DNA of 64,000 bases from an uncultured Pseudomonas sp. (GTDB lineage: Bacteria; Pseudomonadota; Gammaproteobacteria; Pseudomonadales; Pseudomonadaceae): NCBI RefSeq assembly GCF_913774235.1, contig NZ_CAJYDW010000005.1, forward strand, positions 310,001 through 374,000. The letters run 5' to 3'. Each line of letters opens with the position of its first letter. Within the stretch, counting starts at the first letter, position 1. Position numbers and translations under genes: made by a program. Of this stretch, positions 27,413-38,488 are shown in pieces. Below the pieces are notes generated by a model. It made no database searches. It was not told the DNA's origin and saw only the letters and a program-made list of their open reading frames with translations.

Positions 27413-27717
27413 CCGTGCATCTCGCTGGCGGCATCGACGTCGAGGGTGTGGAAGCGGCGATAGAGCTGCAGCAGGATCGCCAGGCCGATACTGGCCTCGG
27501 CGGCGGCCAGGCTCAGCACCAGGATGAACATCACCTGGCCGTCGGGAGCGCCCCAACGGCTACCCGCGACCACGAAGGCCAGGGCGGCGGCGTTCATCAT
27601 GATTTCCAGACTCATGAGCACGAAGAGGATGTTGCGGCGGACCATCAGGCCCACCAGGCCAAGGGCGAACAGGGCGCCGGCGAGGGCCAGGCCGTGTTCC
27701 AGAGGTATGGCGTTCAT
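27409..27717 (-). CDS. nuoK: NADH-quinone oxidoreductase subunit K
   Basis: This 102-residue, three-helix membrane subunit has the conserved NuoK pattern: [42 protein letters not shown], where the buried Glu of LMSLEIM and a second Glu in [13 protein letters not shown] belong to the proton path. The C-terminal tail is soluble. ATG at 27717; overlap with nuoL implies coupled translation. Confidence 0.97.
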   Translation of the reverse strand: MNAIPLEHGLALAGALFALGLVGLMVRRNILFVLMSLEIMMNAAALAFVVAGSRWGAPDGQVMFILVLSLAAAEASIGLAILLQLYRRFHTLDVDAASEMHG

Positions 27718-27742
27718 TGGCTGTTCTCCAGTCCTTGGCGAC

Positions 27743-28255
27743 TCACTCGCCGATCCCGTCTTTGACGTCGCTGCGACCCAGGTGATAGGCCGCGACCAGG
27801 GCACCCAGCAGCAGCATGGAGGCCAGCTCGACCGCCAGCAGATAGGGTCCGAACAGGCTGATGCCCACGGCCTTGGCTTCCACCGAGGTATGGCCGATGG
27901 TGGCGCCGCCCGGGGTACGCGAGAGCACCACCAGCAGTTCCACCAGCAGCGCCGCGGCGAGGATCGACGGACCGATCCAGACCTTGGGCGTCAGCCACTT
28001 GCGTTCCTGGTCGGAGACCACCGGGCCGAGGTTGAGCATCATCACCACGAAGACGAACAGCACCATGATGGCGCCGGCGTAGACGATGATCTCCAGGGCC
28101 CCGGCGAAGGGCGCGCCCAGGGCGAAGAACACCATGGACACCGCCAGCAGCGAGATGATCAGGTACAGCAGCGCATGCACCGGATTGGTGTTGGTGATCA
28201 CCCGGAAGGTAGCCAGCACGGCCACCCCGGCGGAGAAATAGAAGGCGAATTCCAC
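27743..28255 (-). CDS. nuoJ: NADH-quinone oxidoreductase subunit J
   Basis: This 170-residue membrane subunit has five helices ([73 protein letters not shown]). TM3, with its AGAIMVLF element, holds the pi-bulge region typical of NuoJ. It sits between nuoI and nuoK, in the standard order. Confidence 0.97.
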   Translation of the reverse strand: MEFAFYFSAGVAVLATFRVITNTNPVHALLYLIISLLAVSMVFFALGAPFAGALEIIVYAGAIMVLFVFVVMMLNLGPVVSDQERKWLTPKVWIGPSILAAALLVELLVVLSRTPGGATIGHTSVEAKAVGISLFGPYLLAVELASMLLLGALVAAYHLGRSDVKDGIGE

Positions 28256-28264
28256 GACAGCTCC

Positions 28265-28813
28265 TTAGGGCAGCAGGCTCTTCACGTTGATCGGCTCTGC
28301 CTCGCTCTGCGCGGCACCCTTGGGCTTACCCGCGATGGCCATGCCGGCCACCCGGTAGAAGTTGTACTCCGGATACTTGCCCGGGCCCGAGATCAGCAGG
28401 TCCTGCTTCTCGTACACCAGCTCCTGGCGATTGAACTCGGACATCTCGAAGTCCGGGGTCAGCTGGATGGCGGTGGTGGGGCAGGCCTCCTCGCACATGC
28501 CGCAGAAGATGCAGCGAGAGAAGTTGATGCGGAAGAACTCTGGGTACCAGCGGCCGTCCTCGGCTTCGGTCTTCTGCAGCGAGATGCAGCCGACCGGACA
28601 GGCCACGGCGCACAGGTTGCAGGCCACGCAGCGCTCCTGGCCGTCGGGGTCACGGGTGAGCACGATGCGACCGCGGTAGCGCGGCGGCAGGTACACGGGC
28701 TCCTCGGGGTATTGCAGGGTGTCGCGCTTGCGGAAGGCGTGACCGAAGATCATCACCACGCTACGCAACTGGGTGTAGGTGCCATGCAGGACGTGCAGGA
28801 TTTCCTTGATCAT
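28265..28813 (-). CDS. nuoI: NADH-quinone oxidoreductase subunit I
   Basis: This 182-residue peripheral subunit carries two [4Fe-4S] clusters (N6a/N6b): [15 protein letters not shown] and [16 protein letters not shown]. It links the NuoG electron wire to NuoB. The N-terminal amphipathic helix ([22 protein letters not shown]) sits on the membrane. Confidence 0.97.
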   Translation of the reverse strand: MIKEILHVLHGTYTQLRSVVMIFGHAFRKRDTLQYPEEPVYLPPRYRGRIVLTRDPDGQERCVACNLCAVACPVGCISLQKTEAEDGRWYPEFFRINFSRCIFCGMCEEACPTTAIQLTPDFEMSEFNRQELVYEKQDLLISGPGKYPEYNFYRVAGMAIAGKPKGAAQSEAEPINVKSLLP

Positions 28814-28823
28814 GACGGATACC

Positions 28824-29834
28824 TCACTGGCCGATGGCCGGCTGGGCGTTGTAGAGCACCACAGCGCCGGTCACCAGCAGGTTGATCAGGGTCAGGGGCA
28901 GGCAGAACTTCCAGCTGAAGGCCATTACCTGGTCGTAGCGCGGACGGGGGACCGAGGCGCGCAGCAGGATGAAGATCATGATGAAGAAGGCGGTCTTCAG
29001 GGCGAACCAGAAGAACGACAGCCAGGGCAGGGTATCCAGGAAGGGACCGTGCCAGCCGCCGAAGAACAGGGTCACCAGCAGCGCCGAGATCAGCACGATG
29101 CCGATGTACTCGCCGACGAAGAACATGCCCCACTTCATGCCCGCGTATTCGATGTGATAGCCGTCGGCGAGCTCCTGCTCGGCTTCCGGCTGATCGAAGG
29201 GATGACGGTGGGTGACGGCGATACCGGCGATGAAGAAGGTGCAGAAGCCGAAGAACTGGGGAACGATGAACCACCAGCCCTGATGCTGCGCCTCGACGAT
29301 ATCCCTCATGTTGAAGGAACCGGTCACCGCGACGATGCCCATCACCGACAGCCCCATGAACACCTCGTAGGAGAGGGTCTGGGCCGAGGCGCGCATGGCG
29401 CCCAGCAGGGAGAACTTGTTGTTGCTCGCCCAGCCGGCGAAGAGCACGGCATAGACGTTAACGCCGGCCATGGCGAAGAAGAACAGCAGGCCGATGTTCA
29501 GGTCCGCCACGCCCCAGTAAGGGGTGATGGGGATGATCGAGAACGCCACCAGCAGCGACCCCATGGCGATCACCGGCGCCAGGGCGAAGATCATCTTGTC
29601 GGCGAACGGGGGCGTCCAGTCCTCCTTGAAGAACATCTTCAGCATGTCGGCGCCTAACTGGAAGGCGCCGAAGGGGCCGACCCGGTTGGGACCGTAGCGA
29701 TCTTGCCAGAGGCCCAGCAGACGCCGTTCGACGAAGCTCAGCAGCGCCCCGCAAATGACGACCGCCAAGAGGATGACGATGGCCTTGAGGATGCCGATGA
29801 CCACGGCGATGAGGGTGGGGGTGAGCCAGGTCAT
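28824..29834 (-). CDS. nuoH: NADH-quinone oxidoreductase subunit H
   Basis: This 336-residue membrane subunit of the quinone pocket has about eight helices. Motifs are [67 protein letters not shown] and the acidic loop with [27 protein letters not shown]. Its ATG is 10 bases upstream of the region shared with nuoG's end (the nuoG stop overlaps the nuoH start). Confidence 0.97.
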   Translation of the reverse strand: MTWLTPTLIAVVIGILKAIVILLAVVICGALLSFVERRLLGLWQDRYGPNRVGPFGAFQLGADMLKMFFKEDWTPPFADKMIFALAPVIAMGSLLVAFSIIPITPYWGVADLNIGLLFFFAMAGVNVYAVLFAGWASNNKFSLLGAMRASAQTLSYEVFMGLSVMGIVAVTGSFNMRDIVEAQHQGWWFIVPQFFGFCTFFIAGIAVTHRHPFDQPEAEQELADGYHIEYAGMKWGMFFVGEYIGIVLISALLVTLFFGGWHGPFLDTLPWLSFFWFALKTAFFIMIFILLRASVPRPRYDQVMAFSWKFCLPLTLINLLVTGAVVLYNAQPAIGQ

Positions 29835-32548
29835 GCCGCGGCCTCCTGCAGTCCTTCCACGGTCAGGCCGGCGAAGTCCACCGGAATCCCTTCGAAGCCA
29901 GCCGGCAGACCGACCAGGCCAGCCGACAGCTCAGGCTTGATCTGCAGCGGCAGACGCAGTTCCTGGCCGGCGACCTGCAGGCGCAGCAGCGCGCCTTCGT
30001 TGACGCCCAGGCGGTCGGCATCGGCCTTGGCCAGCGCCACATAGGCGGCCGGGATGCGCTCGCGCACCGGCTCGGCACGGGAAGAGGTCTCTTCGCTACC
30101 GAACAGGTGGTACAGCGGCACGGCCTGGAAGCCACTTTCGGTACCCCGTACGGCAGCAGCCGGGACGGCGAACCAGCTCAGGCGATCGCCCTGGGATTCG
30201 ATCAGGCGGACACCCGGATCGCCAGCCCGCAGGTGGCCACCGACTTCGTCCTGGAACTTGTTCCAGGCCTGGGGCGAGTTCCAACCTGGCGACCAGGCGA
30301 AGGGGATCTGCTGCCGCGGCTCGGCGCTGCCGGCATAGCCTTCCATGGAGAAGGCGAAGGCGGTGTCAGCGTCCTGGGGCGCGCGTGGCTCGTGCACGCT
30401 GAGGTTGGCGCGCATGGAGGTGCGACCGCTGTAGCGATGCGGTTCGCGGGCGAGTTTGAGACCCTTCACCCGGAAGCTGGCGTTGGGCGCCGCGTCGCGG
30501 ATGGCGCTCAGTTGCGGCGCGGCCACGGCCACGGCGTCGGTGACATGGTCCAGCTGCGTCCAGTCCACCGGACGGTTGTCCAGGGTATTGCGCAGGGCGT
30601 GCAGCCACCGCCAGCCTTCGCGGACCAGGCTGGAAGGATCGTAGTAGCTCGGCTCATAGACCTGGAAGAAGCGCTGGGCGCGACCTTCCTGGCTGACCAG
30701 GGTACCGTCGCCTTCGGCGAAGCTGGCTGCCGGCAGCACCAGGTCGGCGCGCTGGGCGGTAGCGGTGCGCTGGTGATCCAGCACCACCAGCACCTGGGCG
30801 CGGGCCAGGGCCTGATCCACCTGCTGGGCAGGGGCGCGGCGATAGAGATCGTTCTCCAGCACCACCAGGGCGTCGGCCTGGCCATGTTCCAGGGCGGCGA
30901 AGGCGGCTTCGACGGACTCGCCGCCATAGAGCGCCAGGCCCAGGCTGTTGGCCTCGGGCACCACCAGGCTCAGGGAGCCGGCCTTGCCCTTGGCGGCCAG
31001 GGCCTTGGCCAGGTTGGCGGCGGCTTCGATCAGCGCGGGCTCGCCCAGGGAGGTACCGGATACTACCAGCGGACGTTCGGCGGCCAGCAGGGTCTCGGCT
31101 AGCAGGCGCGCCTGCTCGGCGACCTCGTCACTCAGGCCGTCGACGGCTGGGGCACTGGCATCGATGGCATGGGCGACGGCATGGCCAAAGCGAGCCAGCT
31201 CCAGCGGCGAGCCATGCAGACGGGCGTCGGCGACGTCGTCCAGGCGGGTGGCGGCGACGCTGGCGATGAACAGCGGATTGCGTTCGCTCTGGCCGATGTT
31301 CTGCACGGCCGCGTTCAGCCAGGGCTGGATCTTCTGCGCCGCGGCCATGGCCTCGGGCTTGCCTTTGACGGCCTGGCGCAGGGACAGGGCCAGGCGGGCG
31401 GCAGTCTGGGTCAGGTCCTCGCCGAGGACGAAGACGGCGTCGTGCTTCTCCATGGCGCGCAGGGTCGGGACGGGCAGGGGACTGTCCTTGAGCACCTGCA
31501 GGACCAGGCGCACGTTGGCCAGGTCACGGGCGCTCATGCCGCTGTAGAAATTCTCGGCGCCGACCAGTTCGCGCAGGGCGTGGTTGCTTTCCAGGCTGGC
31601 GCGGGGCGAACCGATGCCGATGACCTTCTTGCCGCGCAGCAGCAGGGCGGCGCGATCCAGGGCGGCGTCGATGCCGGTCTCCAGGCTGCCATCTTTCAGC
31701 AGGGCCTGGCGCGGACGATCCTTGCGATTGACGTAGCCATAGCCGAAGCGGCCACGGTCGCAGAGGAAGTACTGGTTCACCGAACCGTTGAAGCGGTTCT
31801 CGATCCGGCGCAGTTCGCCATAGCGCTCGCCGGGGCTGATGTTGCAGCCCGAGGAGCAGCCATGGCAGATGCTCGGGGCGAACTGCATGTCCCACTTGCG
31901 GTTGTAGCGCTCGGAGTGGGTCTTGTCGGTGAACACCCCGGTCGGGCAGACCTCGGTCAGGTTGCCGGAGAATTCGCTCTCCAGGGCACCGTCCTCGACG
32001 CGGCCGAAGTAGACGTTGTCGTGGGCGCCGTAGACGCCCAGGTCGGTACCGCCGGCGTAATCCTTGTAGTAGCGCACGCAGCGATAGCAGGCGATGCAGC
32101 GGTTCATTTCGTGAGCGACGAACGGGCCGAGGTCCTGGTTCTGGTGGGTACGCTTGGTGAAGCGATAACGGCGCTTGTTGTGGCCGGTCATCACCGTCAT
32201 GTCCTGCAGGTGGCAGTGGCCGCCTTCTTCGCAGACCGGACAGTCGTGGGGATGGTTGGTCATCAGCCATTCGATGACGGAGCTGCGGAATTCCTTGGCT
32301 TCGGCATCTTCGATGGAGATGTAGGTCTTGTCGCTGGACGGCGTCATGCAGGACATGACCAGGCGCCCGCGGGTGTCATTCTCGTCGGCGAACTGCTTCA
32401 CCGCGCACTGGCGGCAGGCGCCAACGCTGCCCAGCGCCGGGTGCCAGCAGAAATAGGGGATGTCGAGCCCCAGGGACAGGCAGGCTTCGAGGAGGTTGTC
32501 CGCCCCGTCGACCTCGTACGTCTTGCCGTCTACATGGATAGTGGCCAT
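29831..32548 (-). CDS. nuoG: NADH-quinone oxidoreductase subunit G
   Basis: This 905-residue subunit has an N-terminal [2Fe-2S] ferredoxin fold ([29 protein letters not shown]), a His/Cys cluster ([14 protein letters not shown]), a [4Fe-4S] pair ([17 protein letters not shown]), the extra N7-type Cys set ([26 protein letters not shown]) and a long molybdopterin-oxidoreductase-like C-terminal domain without cofactor. Length fits the Pseudomonas/E. coli NuoG class. It overlaps nuoH by 4 bases and lies 137 bases after nuoF, an unusually wide gap within this operon that contains two hairpins. Confidence 0.97.
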   Translation of the reverse strand: MATIHVDGKTYEVDGADNLLEACLSLGLDIPYFCWHPALGSVGACRQCAVKQFADENDTRGRLVMSCMTPSSDKTYISIEDAEAKEFRSSVIEWLMTNHPHDCPVCEEGGHCHLQDMTVMTGHNKRRYRFTKRTHQNQDLGPFVAHEMNRCIACYRCVRYYKDYAGGTDLGVYGAHDNVYFGRVEDGALESEFSGNLTEVCPTGVFTDKTHSERYNRKWDMQFAPSICHGCSSGCNISPGERYGELRRIENRFNGSVNQYFLCDRGRFGYGYVNRKDRPRQALLKDGSLETGIDAALDRAALLLRGKKVIGIGSPRASLESNHALRELVGAENFYSGMSARDLANVRLVLQVLKDSPLPVPTLRAMEKHDAVFVLGEDLTQTAARLALSLRQAVKGKPEAMAAAQKIQPWLNAAVQNIGQSERNPLFIASVAATRLDDVADARLHGSPLELARFGHAVAHAIDASAPAVDGLSDEVAEQARLLAETLLAAERPLVVSGTSLGEPALIEAAANLAKALAAKGKAGSLSLVVPEANSLGLALYGGESVEAAFAALEHGQADALVVLENDLYRRAPAQQVDQALARAQVLVVLDHQRTATAQRADLVLPAASFAEGDGTLVSQEGRAQRFFQVYEPSYYDPSSLVREGWRWLHALRNTLDNRPVDWTQLDHVTDAVAVAAPQLSAIRDAAPNASFRVKGLKLAREPHRYSGRTSMRANLSVHEPRAPQDADTAFAFSMEGYAGSAEPRQQIPFAWSPGWNSPQAWNKFQDEVGGHLRAGDPGVRLIESQGDRLSWFAVPAAAVRGTESGFQAVPLYHLFGSEETSSRAEPVRERIPAAYVALAKADADRLGVNEGALLRLQVAGQELRLPLQIKPELSAGLVGLPAGFEGIPVDFAGLTVEGLQEAAA

Positions 32549-32631
32549 AGGGTTTTCTTCTCACCCGCGCAAGGCGGGTCTGGCTAATGGGAAAACGTTC
32601 GCGCCGCCCTGGTATCGCCAGTGGCAACGCC

Positions 32632-32687
32632 GGCCGGGTCGTGCCCGGCCAGAAAGCTGTGAAGAAGGCCCCGTGGGGCCAGTCTTC
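32632..32687 (-). other. Intercistronic hairpins between nuoF and nuoG
   Basis: Two stable inverted repeats lie in the nuoF-nuoG gap. The first is GGCCGGG-TCGTG-CCCGGCC (32632-32650). The second is an imperfect stem with core AGGCCCC-GT-GGGGCC and outer GAAG/CTTC arms (32661-32687), which overlaps the nuoF stop. Neither has a T-tract, so they look more like RNA-stability or processing elements than terminators. Confidence 0.5.
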
Positions 32688-34035
32688 AGGTCACGGTCGC
32701 GGAAGCGGTCGGACGCGGCTCGCTGGGCGCCTTGCTTACACCGGCCTCGAACTCCTCGCGGAAATACTTGATGGCACTACCCAGGGGCTCGACGGCGCCC
32801 GGTGCGTGGGCACAGAAGGTCTTGCCCGGGCCGAGGAAGTTGACCAGTTGCAGCAGGGTGTCCAGATCGCCCTGCTGGCCTTCGCCCTTCTCTAGGGCGC
32901 GCAGGAGCTTGACGCTCCAGGGCAGGCCATCGCGGCAGGGGGTGCACCAGCCACAGGATTCGCGGGCGAAGAACTCTTCCATGTTGCGCAGCAGCGAGAC
33001 CATGTTGATGCTGTCGTCCACCGCCAGGGCCAGGCCGGTACCCATCCGGGTGCCCACCTTGCCGATGCCGCCGGCATACATCTGCGCCGAGAGGTGCTCG
33101 GGCAGCAGGAAACCGGTACCGGCGCCACCGGGCTGCCAGCACTTCAGCTTGAAGCCGTCGCGCATGCCGCCGGCGTAGTCTTCGAACAGCTCCTGGGCGG
33201 TGATGCCGAAGGGCAGCTCCCAGACGCCGGGATTCTTCACCTTGCCGGAGAAGCCCATGAGCTTGGTGCCCATGTCTTCGCTGCCTTCGCGGGCCAGGCT
33301 CTTGTACCAGTCGACACCGCCCGCGACGATGCCCGGCACGTTGCACAGGGTCTCGACGTTGTTGACGCAGGTCGGCTTGCCCCAGACGCCGACGGCGGCG
33401 GGGAAGGGTGGCTTGGATCTCGGGTTGGCGCGGCGGCCTTCCAGGGAGTTGATCAGCGCGGTCTCTTCACCACAGATGTAGCGCCCGGCACCGGTGTGGA
33501 CGAACAGCTCGAAGTCGAAGCCGCTGCCGAGGATGTTCTTGCCCAGTAGGCCGGCGGCCTTGGCTTCTTCCACGGCGCGCCGCAGGTTGGCGGCGGCGTC
33601 GACGTATTCGCCGCGCAGGAAGATGTAGCCACGGTAGGCCTTGAGTGCCCGGGCGCTGATCAGCATGCCTTCCACCAGCAGGTGCGGCAGCTGCTCCATG
33701 AGCAGGCGGTCCTTCCAGGTGTTGGGCTCCATCTCGTCCGCGTTGCACAGCAGGTAGCGGATGTTGAGGGACTCGTCCTTGGGCATCAGGCCCCACTTCA
33801 CGCCGGTGGGGAAGCCCGCACCGCCGCGGCCCTTGAGGCCGGAGTCCTTGACTTCCTGGACGATGGCATCGGGAGCCAGCTCGGTCAGCGCCTTGCGCGC
33901 CGCAGCGTAGCCGTTCTTGGCCTGGTATTCCTCCAGCCAGACCGGGGCGCCGTCTTCACGCAGGCGCCAGGTCAGCGGATGGGTCTCGGGAGTACGGGCG
34001 ATGCTGTTGGCAGGCCCGAAGGAGGTCAGTCTCAT
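32686..34035 (-). CDS. nuoF: NADH-quinone oxidoreductase subunit F
   Basis: This 449-residue NADH-binding subunit has the FMN/NADH glycine-rich segments [17 protein letters not shown] and [16 protein letters not shown], and the N3 [4Fe-4S] site [12 protein letters not shown] with the fourth Cys in [11 protein letters not shown] at 34035 overlaps the nuoE stop (ATGA). It oxidises NADH and passes electrons through FMN. Confidence 0.97.
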   Translation of the reverse strand: MRLTSFGPANSIARTPETHPLTWRLREDGAPVWLEEYQAKNGYAAARKALTELAPDAIVQEVKDSGLKGRGGAGFPTGVKWGLMPKDESLNIRYLLCNADEMEPNTWKDRLLMEQLPHLLVEGMLISARALKAYRGYIFLRGEYVDAAANLRRAVEEAKAAGLLGKNILGSGFDFELFVHTGAGRYICGEETALINSLEGRRANPRSKPPFPAAVGVWGKPTCVNNVETLCNVPGIVAGGVDWYKSLAREGSEDMGTKLMGFSGKVKNPGVWELPFGITAQELFEDYAGGMRDGFKLKCWQPGGAGTGFLLPEHLSAQMYAGGIGKVGTRMGTGLALAVDDSINMVSLLRNMEEFFARESCGWCTPCRDGLPWSVKLLRALEKGEGQQGDLDTLLQLVNFLGPGKTFCAHAPGAVEPLGSAIKYFREEFEAGVSKAPSEPRPTASATVT

Positions 34036-34532
34036 GCGTATCCCTCCAGCAATTTGGCCACGCCCGCGGGTTGGACATCGCCATGGGTGTCGTCGTCGAT
34101 CATCAGCGCCGGGGCCTTGTCGCAGTTGCCCAGGCAGCACACCGGCAGCAGGGTGAAGCGGCTGTCGGCGGTGGTCTGGCCGAGGCCGATGCCCAGTTGC
34201 CGCTGGATCTCGCCAACCACGGATTCGTGGCCGCCGATGTAGCAGGTCATGCTGTCGCACACGCGAATGATGTGGCGACCGACCGGCACGCGGAAGATCT
34301 GGCTGTAGAAGGTGGCTACGCCCTCGACGTCGCTGGCAGGGATGCCCAGCACTTCGCCGATGGCGTAGATGGCGCCGTCCGGCACCCAGCCACGTTCCTT
34401 CTGGACGATCTTCAGGGCCTCGATGGACGCCGCGCGCGGATCCTCGTAGTGGTGCATCTCGTGTTCGATGGCCGAACGCTCGGTGTCGCTCAGGACGAAA
34501 CGGTCGGTTTGGATCAGGGTGTCGGTGCTCAT
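34032..34532 (-). CDS. nuoE: NADH-quinone oxidoreductase subunit E
   Basis: This is a 166-residue thioredoxin-like [2Fe-2S] subunit. Cluster N1a ligands are in [12 protein letters not shown] and [15 protein letters not shown]. The N-terminal helical part ([29 protein letters not shown]) fits the family. The ATG at 34532 lies 2 bases from the nuoCD stop. Confidence 0.97.
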   Translation of the reverse strand: MSTDTLIQTDRFVLSDTERSAIEHEMHHYEDPRAASIEALKIVQKERGWVPDGAIYAIGEVLGIPASDVEGVATFYSQIFRVPVGRHIIRVCDSMTCYIGGHESVVGEIQRQLGIGLGQTTADSRFTLLPVCCLGNCDKAPALMIDDDTHGDVQPAGVAKLLEGYA

Positions 34533-34534
34533 GC

Positions 34535-36319
34535 TCAGCGGTCCACGTCGGCCATGACGAAGTCGATACTGCCCAGGTAGGCAATCAGGTCGGACACCAT
34601 GCTGCCGCGGATGACGGCCGGGATCTGCTGCAGATGCGGGAAGCTCGGCGTCCGGATGCGGGTGCGGTAGCTCATGGTGCTGCCATCGCTCGTCAGGTAA
34701 TAGCTGTTGGCGCCCTTGGTCGCCTCGATCATCTGGAAGGCTTCGCCGGCCGGCATCACCGGACCCCAGGACACCTGCAGGAAGTGGGTGATCAGGGTCT
34801 CGATGTGCTGCAGGGTGCGCTCCTTGGGCGGCGGCGTGGTCAGCGGGTGATCCGCCTTGTACGGGCCTTCGGGCATGTGCTGCAGGCACTGCTCGATGAT
34901 GCGCAGGCTCTGGCGCATCTCCTCGACACGCAGCATGCCGCGGTCGTAGCAGTCGCCGTTGTGGGCGATGGGTACTTCGAATTCGAAGTTCTCGTAGCCG
35001 GAGTAGGGGCGGGCCTTGCGCAGGTCGAAGTCCAGGCCGGTCGCACGCAGGTTGGGACCGGTGACGCCCCACTCGAGGGCTTCCTTGGTGTTGTAGACGG
35101 CGACACCCTTGGTCCGGCCGACCAGGATGCTGTTCTTCATCGCGGCCTTTTCGTACTCGTCCAGACGCTTGGGCATCCAGTCGAGGAATTCGCGGACCAG
35201 CTTGTCCCAGCCGCGCGGCAGGTCGTGGGCGACGCCACCGATGCGGAACCAGGCCGGGTGCATGCGGAAGCCGGTGATGGCCTCGATGACCTTGTAGGCG
35301 CGCTGACGATCGGTGAAGGTGAAGAACACCGGGGTCATGGCGCCGACGTCCTGGATGTAGGTACCCAGGTACAGCAGGTGGCTGTTGATGCGGAAGAATT
35401 CGGCCATCATCACGCGGATGAAGTCGACCCGCGACGGCACCTTGATGCCGGCGAGCTTCTCCACCGAGAGGACGTAGGGCAGGTTGTTCATCACCCCGCC
35501 CAGATAGTCGATCCGATCGGTGTAGGGGATGTAGCTGTGCCAGGACTGGCGCTCGGCCATCTTTTCGGCGCCACGGTGGTGGTAACCGATCTCCGGCACG
35601 CAGTCGACGATTTCTTCACCGTCCAGCTGCAGGATGATACGGAAGGCACCGTGGGCGGAGGGGTGGTTCGGGCCCAGGTTGAGGAACATGAAGTCGGAAT
35701 TCTCCGCATGCTCCTTCATGCCCCATTCCTCGGGCTTGAATCTCAGGGTTTCCTGCTCGAGATCCTGCTTGGCGGCATTCAGCGCATAGGGGTCGAACTC
35801 GGTGGCCCGCGCCGGATAGTCCTTGCGTAGCGGGTGACCCTGCCAATTGTCGGCCATCAGCATGCGCTTGGGCAGCGGGTGACCGTCGAAGTGGATGCCG
35901 TACATGTCCAGCACTTCCCGCTCGTACCAGTTGGCATTGGGGAAGATGCCGGTGGCGGTCGGCAGGCGCAGGTCATTGGCGGACAGCGCCACCTTGAGCA
36001 TCACATCGCTGTTACGGTCGATGGACAGCAGGTGGTAGAAGACGGTGAAGTCCGCATTGGGCAGGCCACGGCGGTGGGTCCGCAGGCGTTCGTCCACGCC
36101 ATGCAGGTCATAGAGCATGACGTAGGGGCGGGGCAGGTTGCGCAGGAAGCGCAGTACTTCGATGATTCTTTCGCGCGCCACCCAGATGACCGGCATGCCG
36201 GTACGGGTGTCTTGCAGGGTCAGGGCGTCGGCGCCGAATTGGCCCTGGAGTTCGCCAACCACCGACGCTTCGCCGGCAGGGGCGAGCGCAGAGGCGGACA
36301 GAGCGGTGTCTGCGGTCAT
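34535..36319 (-). CDS. nuoC: NADH-quinone oxidoreductase fused subunit C/D
   Basis: This 594-residue protein has a NuoC part (about residues 1-190, [24 protein letters not shown]) fused to NuoD (from about 205, [25 protein letters not shown]). NuoD quinone-site residues are visible in NHPSAHG and [13 protein letters not shown], and the C-terminal [12 protein letters not shown] is canonical. Fusion of C and D is normal for Pseudomonas and the enterics. The junction links the peripheral arm to the quinone chamber. Confidence 0.97.
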   Translation of the reverse strand: MTADTALSASALAPAGEASVVGELQGQFGADALTLQDTRTGMPVIWVARERIIEVLRFLRNLPRPYVMLYDLHGVDERLRTHRRGLPNADFTVFYHLLSIDRNSDVMLKVALSANDLRLPTATGIFPNANWYEREVLDMYGIHFDGHPLPKRMLMADNWQGHPLRKDYPARATEFDPYALNAAKQDLEQETLRFKPEEWGMKEHAENSDFMFLNLGPNHPSAHGAFRIILQLDGEEIVDCVPEIGYHHRGAEKMAERQSWHSYIPYTDRIDYLGGVMNNLPYVLSVEKLAGIKVPSRVDFIRVMMAEFFRINSHLLYLGTYIQDVGAMTPVFFTFTDRQRAYKVIEAITGFRMHPAWFRIGGVAHDLPRGWDKLVREFLDWMPKRLDEYEKAAMKNSILVGRTKGVAVYNTKEALEWGVTGPNLRATGLDFDLRKARPYSGYENFEFEVPIAHNGDCYDRGMLRVEEMRQSLRIIEQCLQHMPEGPYKADHPLTTPPPKERTLQHIETLITHFLQVSWGPVMPAGEAFQMIEATKGANSYYLTSDGSTMSYRTRIRTPSFPHLQQIPAVIRGSMVSDLIAYLGSIDFVMADVDR

Positions 36320-36369
36320 GATGTTCCGTCGCTATCGATCGTCGTCAGCGTGCAGGTCCCGAAGGGGAC

Positions 36370-37044
36370 TTACACTTCGTCTGGGCTGCGCAGGTTGGTG
36401 ACCTGGATGCGGCGCTCGCGGTTCTGCTCGCGCTGCGAAGGCATCTCGGCGCGGTAGATCCCCTGGTCACCCACCACCCAGGACAGCGGGCGGCGCTCTT
36501 CGCCGATGGAGTCCTGCAAGAGCATCAGGCCCTGCAGGAAGGCTTCGGGGCGAGGCGGGCAGCCAGGCACGTAGACGTCGACGGGCAGGAACTTGTCCAC
36601 GCCCTGAACGACCGAGTAGATGTCGTACATACCGCCGGAGTTGGCACAGGCACCCATGGAGATCACCCACTTGGGTTCCAGCATCTGCTCGTACAGGCGC
36701 TGGATGACCGGGGCCATCTTCATGAAGGGCGTCCCCGCGATGACCATGAAGTCCGCCTGGCGTGGCGATGCCCGGATGACCTCGGCGCCGAAGCGGGCGA
36801 TGTCGTGGGGCGCCGTGAAGGCGGTGGTCATTTCCACATAGCAGCAGGACAGGCCGAAGTTGTAGGGCCAGAGGGAGTTCTTGCGTCCCCAATTGACCGC
36901 GCCCCGCAGAACATCTTCGAGTTTGCCCATGAAGATGCTGCGGTTGACCTGACTTTCGACGGGGTCGGCGACGGTTTCCCGCTCGCCGGCCGGATAGCGG
37001 TCTACTGCCGCATCGGGATCGATCCGGGTAAGTTTGTATTGCAT
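36370..37044 (-). CDS. nuoB: NADH-quinone oxidoreductase subunit B
   Basis: This 224-residue subunit carries cluster N2, the last Fe-S centre before quinone. Ligands are in [10 protein letters not shown] (tandem Cys), [10 protein letters not shown] and [12 protein letters not shown]. The start was set at 37044 ([18 protein letters not shown]), with the ribosome binding site inside the gap after nuoA (10 bases). An upstream in-frame start inside nuoA is rejected. Confidence 0.97.
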   Translation of the reverse strand: MQYKLTRIDPDAAVDRYPAGERETVADPVESQVNRSIFMGKLEDVLRGAVNWGRKNSLWPYNFGLSCCYVEMTTAFTAPHDIARFGAEVIRASPRQADFMVIAGTPFMKMAPVIQRLYEQMLEPKWVISMGACANSGGMYDIYSVVQGVDKFLPVDVYVPGCPPRPEAFLQGLMLLQDSIGEERRPLSWVVGDQGIYRAEMPSQREQNRERRIQVTNLRSPDEV

Positions 37045-37054
37045 TGCCAAAGCC

Positions 37055-37468
37055 TCATTGTTTCGACTTCGCCTGCCGCTGGCGACGACTCGCAGGCGCC
37101 CAGTCGAGCGCTCCGATTCGCCACAGGTAGACAAGACCCGCCAACAGAATTGCTATGAAAATGGAGGCTTCCACGAAGCCGGCCCATCCCGATTCACGGA
37201 TGGACACCGACCAGGCGAAGAGAAAGAGGGCTTCGACGTCGAAGATCACGAAGAGCATCGCGACCAGGTAGAACTTGGCAGAGAGACGGAGTCGGGCACC
37301 CCCGGTGGGGACGATGCCGGACTCGAAGGGGTCGTTCTTGCTGCGACCTACGGCCTTGCTGCCGAGGAGGCTGGAGACTCCGAGCATGAAGCCGATCAGA
37401 CCGACCACGCCCAGGAGGAATACCGCGAAGCTCCAGTTGTGGGTCAGTAGGCTGATCGACTCAGACAT
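37055..37468 (-). CDS. nuoA: NADH-quinone oxidoreductase subunit A
   Basis: This 137-residue, three-helix subunit has the conserved loop [45 protein letters not shown], including the Glu/Asp of the E-channel. It is the first gene of the nuo operon, with an AT-rich upstream region. Confidence 0.97.
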   Translation of the reverse strand: MSESISLLTHNWSFAVFLLGVVGLIGFMLGVSSLLGSKAVGRSKNDPFESGIVPTGGARLRLSAKFYLVAMLFVIFDVEALFLFAWSVSIRESGWAGFVEASIFIAILLAGLVYLWRIGALDWAPASRRQRQAKSKQ

Positions 37469-37726
37469 GCTTTGAATCCTTAATTATGGGTATCAGGCGC
37501 AATCGCTGCGACACGGTGTCGCAAGGCGAACAGATTTTATGCTCCATCGATTCATTCTGTAAATTTATAAGCTTAAAAAGATTCTATTTGACTGCTTTGA
37601 ATCAAATTAAACGGAACTCTGGCTTTATTTGAGAATGAATATAGGAATTATTCTCGAATGGAGTGACGGAGAGCATGCACCCTAGATTGTGCTAGGTGAC
37701 GAGAGTTCTACCGCGTGCCGATTTTG
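37469..37726 (-). promoter_or_regulatory. AT-rich nuo promoter region with dyads
   Basis: This intergenic stretch contains a run at about 37535-37660 that is much more AT-rich than the rest of the window, as expected of the nuo promoter/UP region. A perfect palindrome TGCGACAC-G-GTGTCGCA spans 37507-37523, close to the nuoA start. A second dyad GAGAAT...ATTCTC spans 37631-37655 and is more distant. TTATAA at about 37568 (minus strand) is a possible -10, with no good -35. No exact FNR/ANR box (TTGAT-N4-ATCAA) was seen. The region holds no gene. Confidence 0.55.
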
Positions 37727-38488
37727 TCAGTCGATCAGGTCGGCGCGGATACTCAACTGACGGTCCTTGCGACCTTCGGTGGAGTAGTACTGGGTGAGAC
37801 CCGAGCGATCCTCGTCCACCTGTTGGCGAAAGCCACCCAGATCCAGCCACTGGCCCAGAGGACCACTGATGCGGGTGGCGGCGCTCTGGGTCTGGACGGT
37901 GCCGGGCCGCATCGCAGCGGCGCGGTCGTCGACACTGTTGATGTCCAGATACACCAGATTGCCGCTCAGCCGGGCGGTGACCTGGAAGCCGCGCTCCAAG
38001 CGGCGGTAATCGGTCTGGGCATAGCTCTGCCCATAGGGCGAGGTCTGGTAGGTGGTCACGGGAACGTCTTCGCCGAAGCGGATGAAGGCGGGGTAGCCCT
38101 CGGTGACCTGGACGCGCTGGGCGCCATCCTCGCGTTGGTCGGTGCTGTTCTCGATGATGCGCACTTGGGGTGAGCGAGCGTTACCGGACACGCCATAGTC
38201 CTGTCCGGCACCGCTGCTGCCAGCGCGGGTGGCGAGGGTGATCAGCAGGCGCCGCGGCTGGGTATCCAGTTGCGCCAGCAGATTCTTGATCTCGGCCAGC
38301 TTCGCGGGCTCGGCGTTGACGATCAGTTGGTTGCCATAGACGTTGATTTTGCCGTCGGCGCCAAGTACCGACTGCAAGGTGGGCAATAGGTCGTCGGCCG
38401 TACGGTACTGCAGCGGAATGACTTCGGTTCGCGGCGCTGCCCAGACGCTGGCGCTCAGCAGCAGCAGGGAAACCAGTAGGCGTTTCAC
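37727..38488 (-). CDS. Secretin-N-domain-like periplasmic protein
   Basis: This 253-residue protein has a signal peptide (KRLLVSLLLLSASVWAAPRT) and then a Secretin_N/NolW-like domain (TEVIPLQYRTADDLLPTLQSVLGADGKINVYGNQLIVNAEPAKLAEIKNLLAQLD), as in the periplasmic modules of type II/III secretion pores. It lacks the membrane-inserted secretin barrel. The rest is a beta-rich domain, with GFQVTARLSGNLVYLDI as one strand group. A function is not established. It overlaps the next gene upstream by 4 bases. Confidence 0.7.
   Translation of the reverse strand: MKRLLVSLLLLSASVWAAPRTEVIPLQYRTADDLLPTLQSVLGADGKINVYGNQLIVNAEPAKLAEIKNLLAQLDTQPRRLLITLATRAGSSGAGQDYGVSGNARSPQVRIIENSTDQREDGAQRVQVTEGYPAFIRFGEDVPVTTYQTSPYGQSYAQTDYRRLERGFQVTARLSGNLVYLDINSVDDRAAAMRPGTVQTQSAATRISGPLGQWLDLGGFRQQVDEDRSGLTQYYSTEGRKDRQLSIRADLID

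Noticed and set aside
37568-37630. FNR/ANR box upstream of nuoA
   Set aside because: TTGA and TCAA half-sites occur, but not with the required TTGAT-N4-ATCAA spacing.
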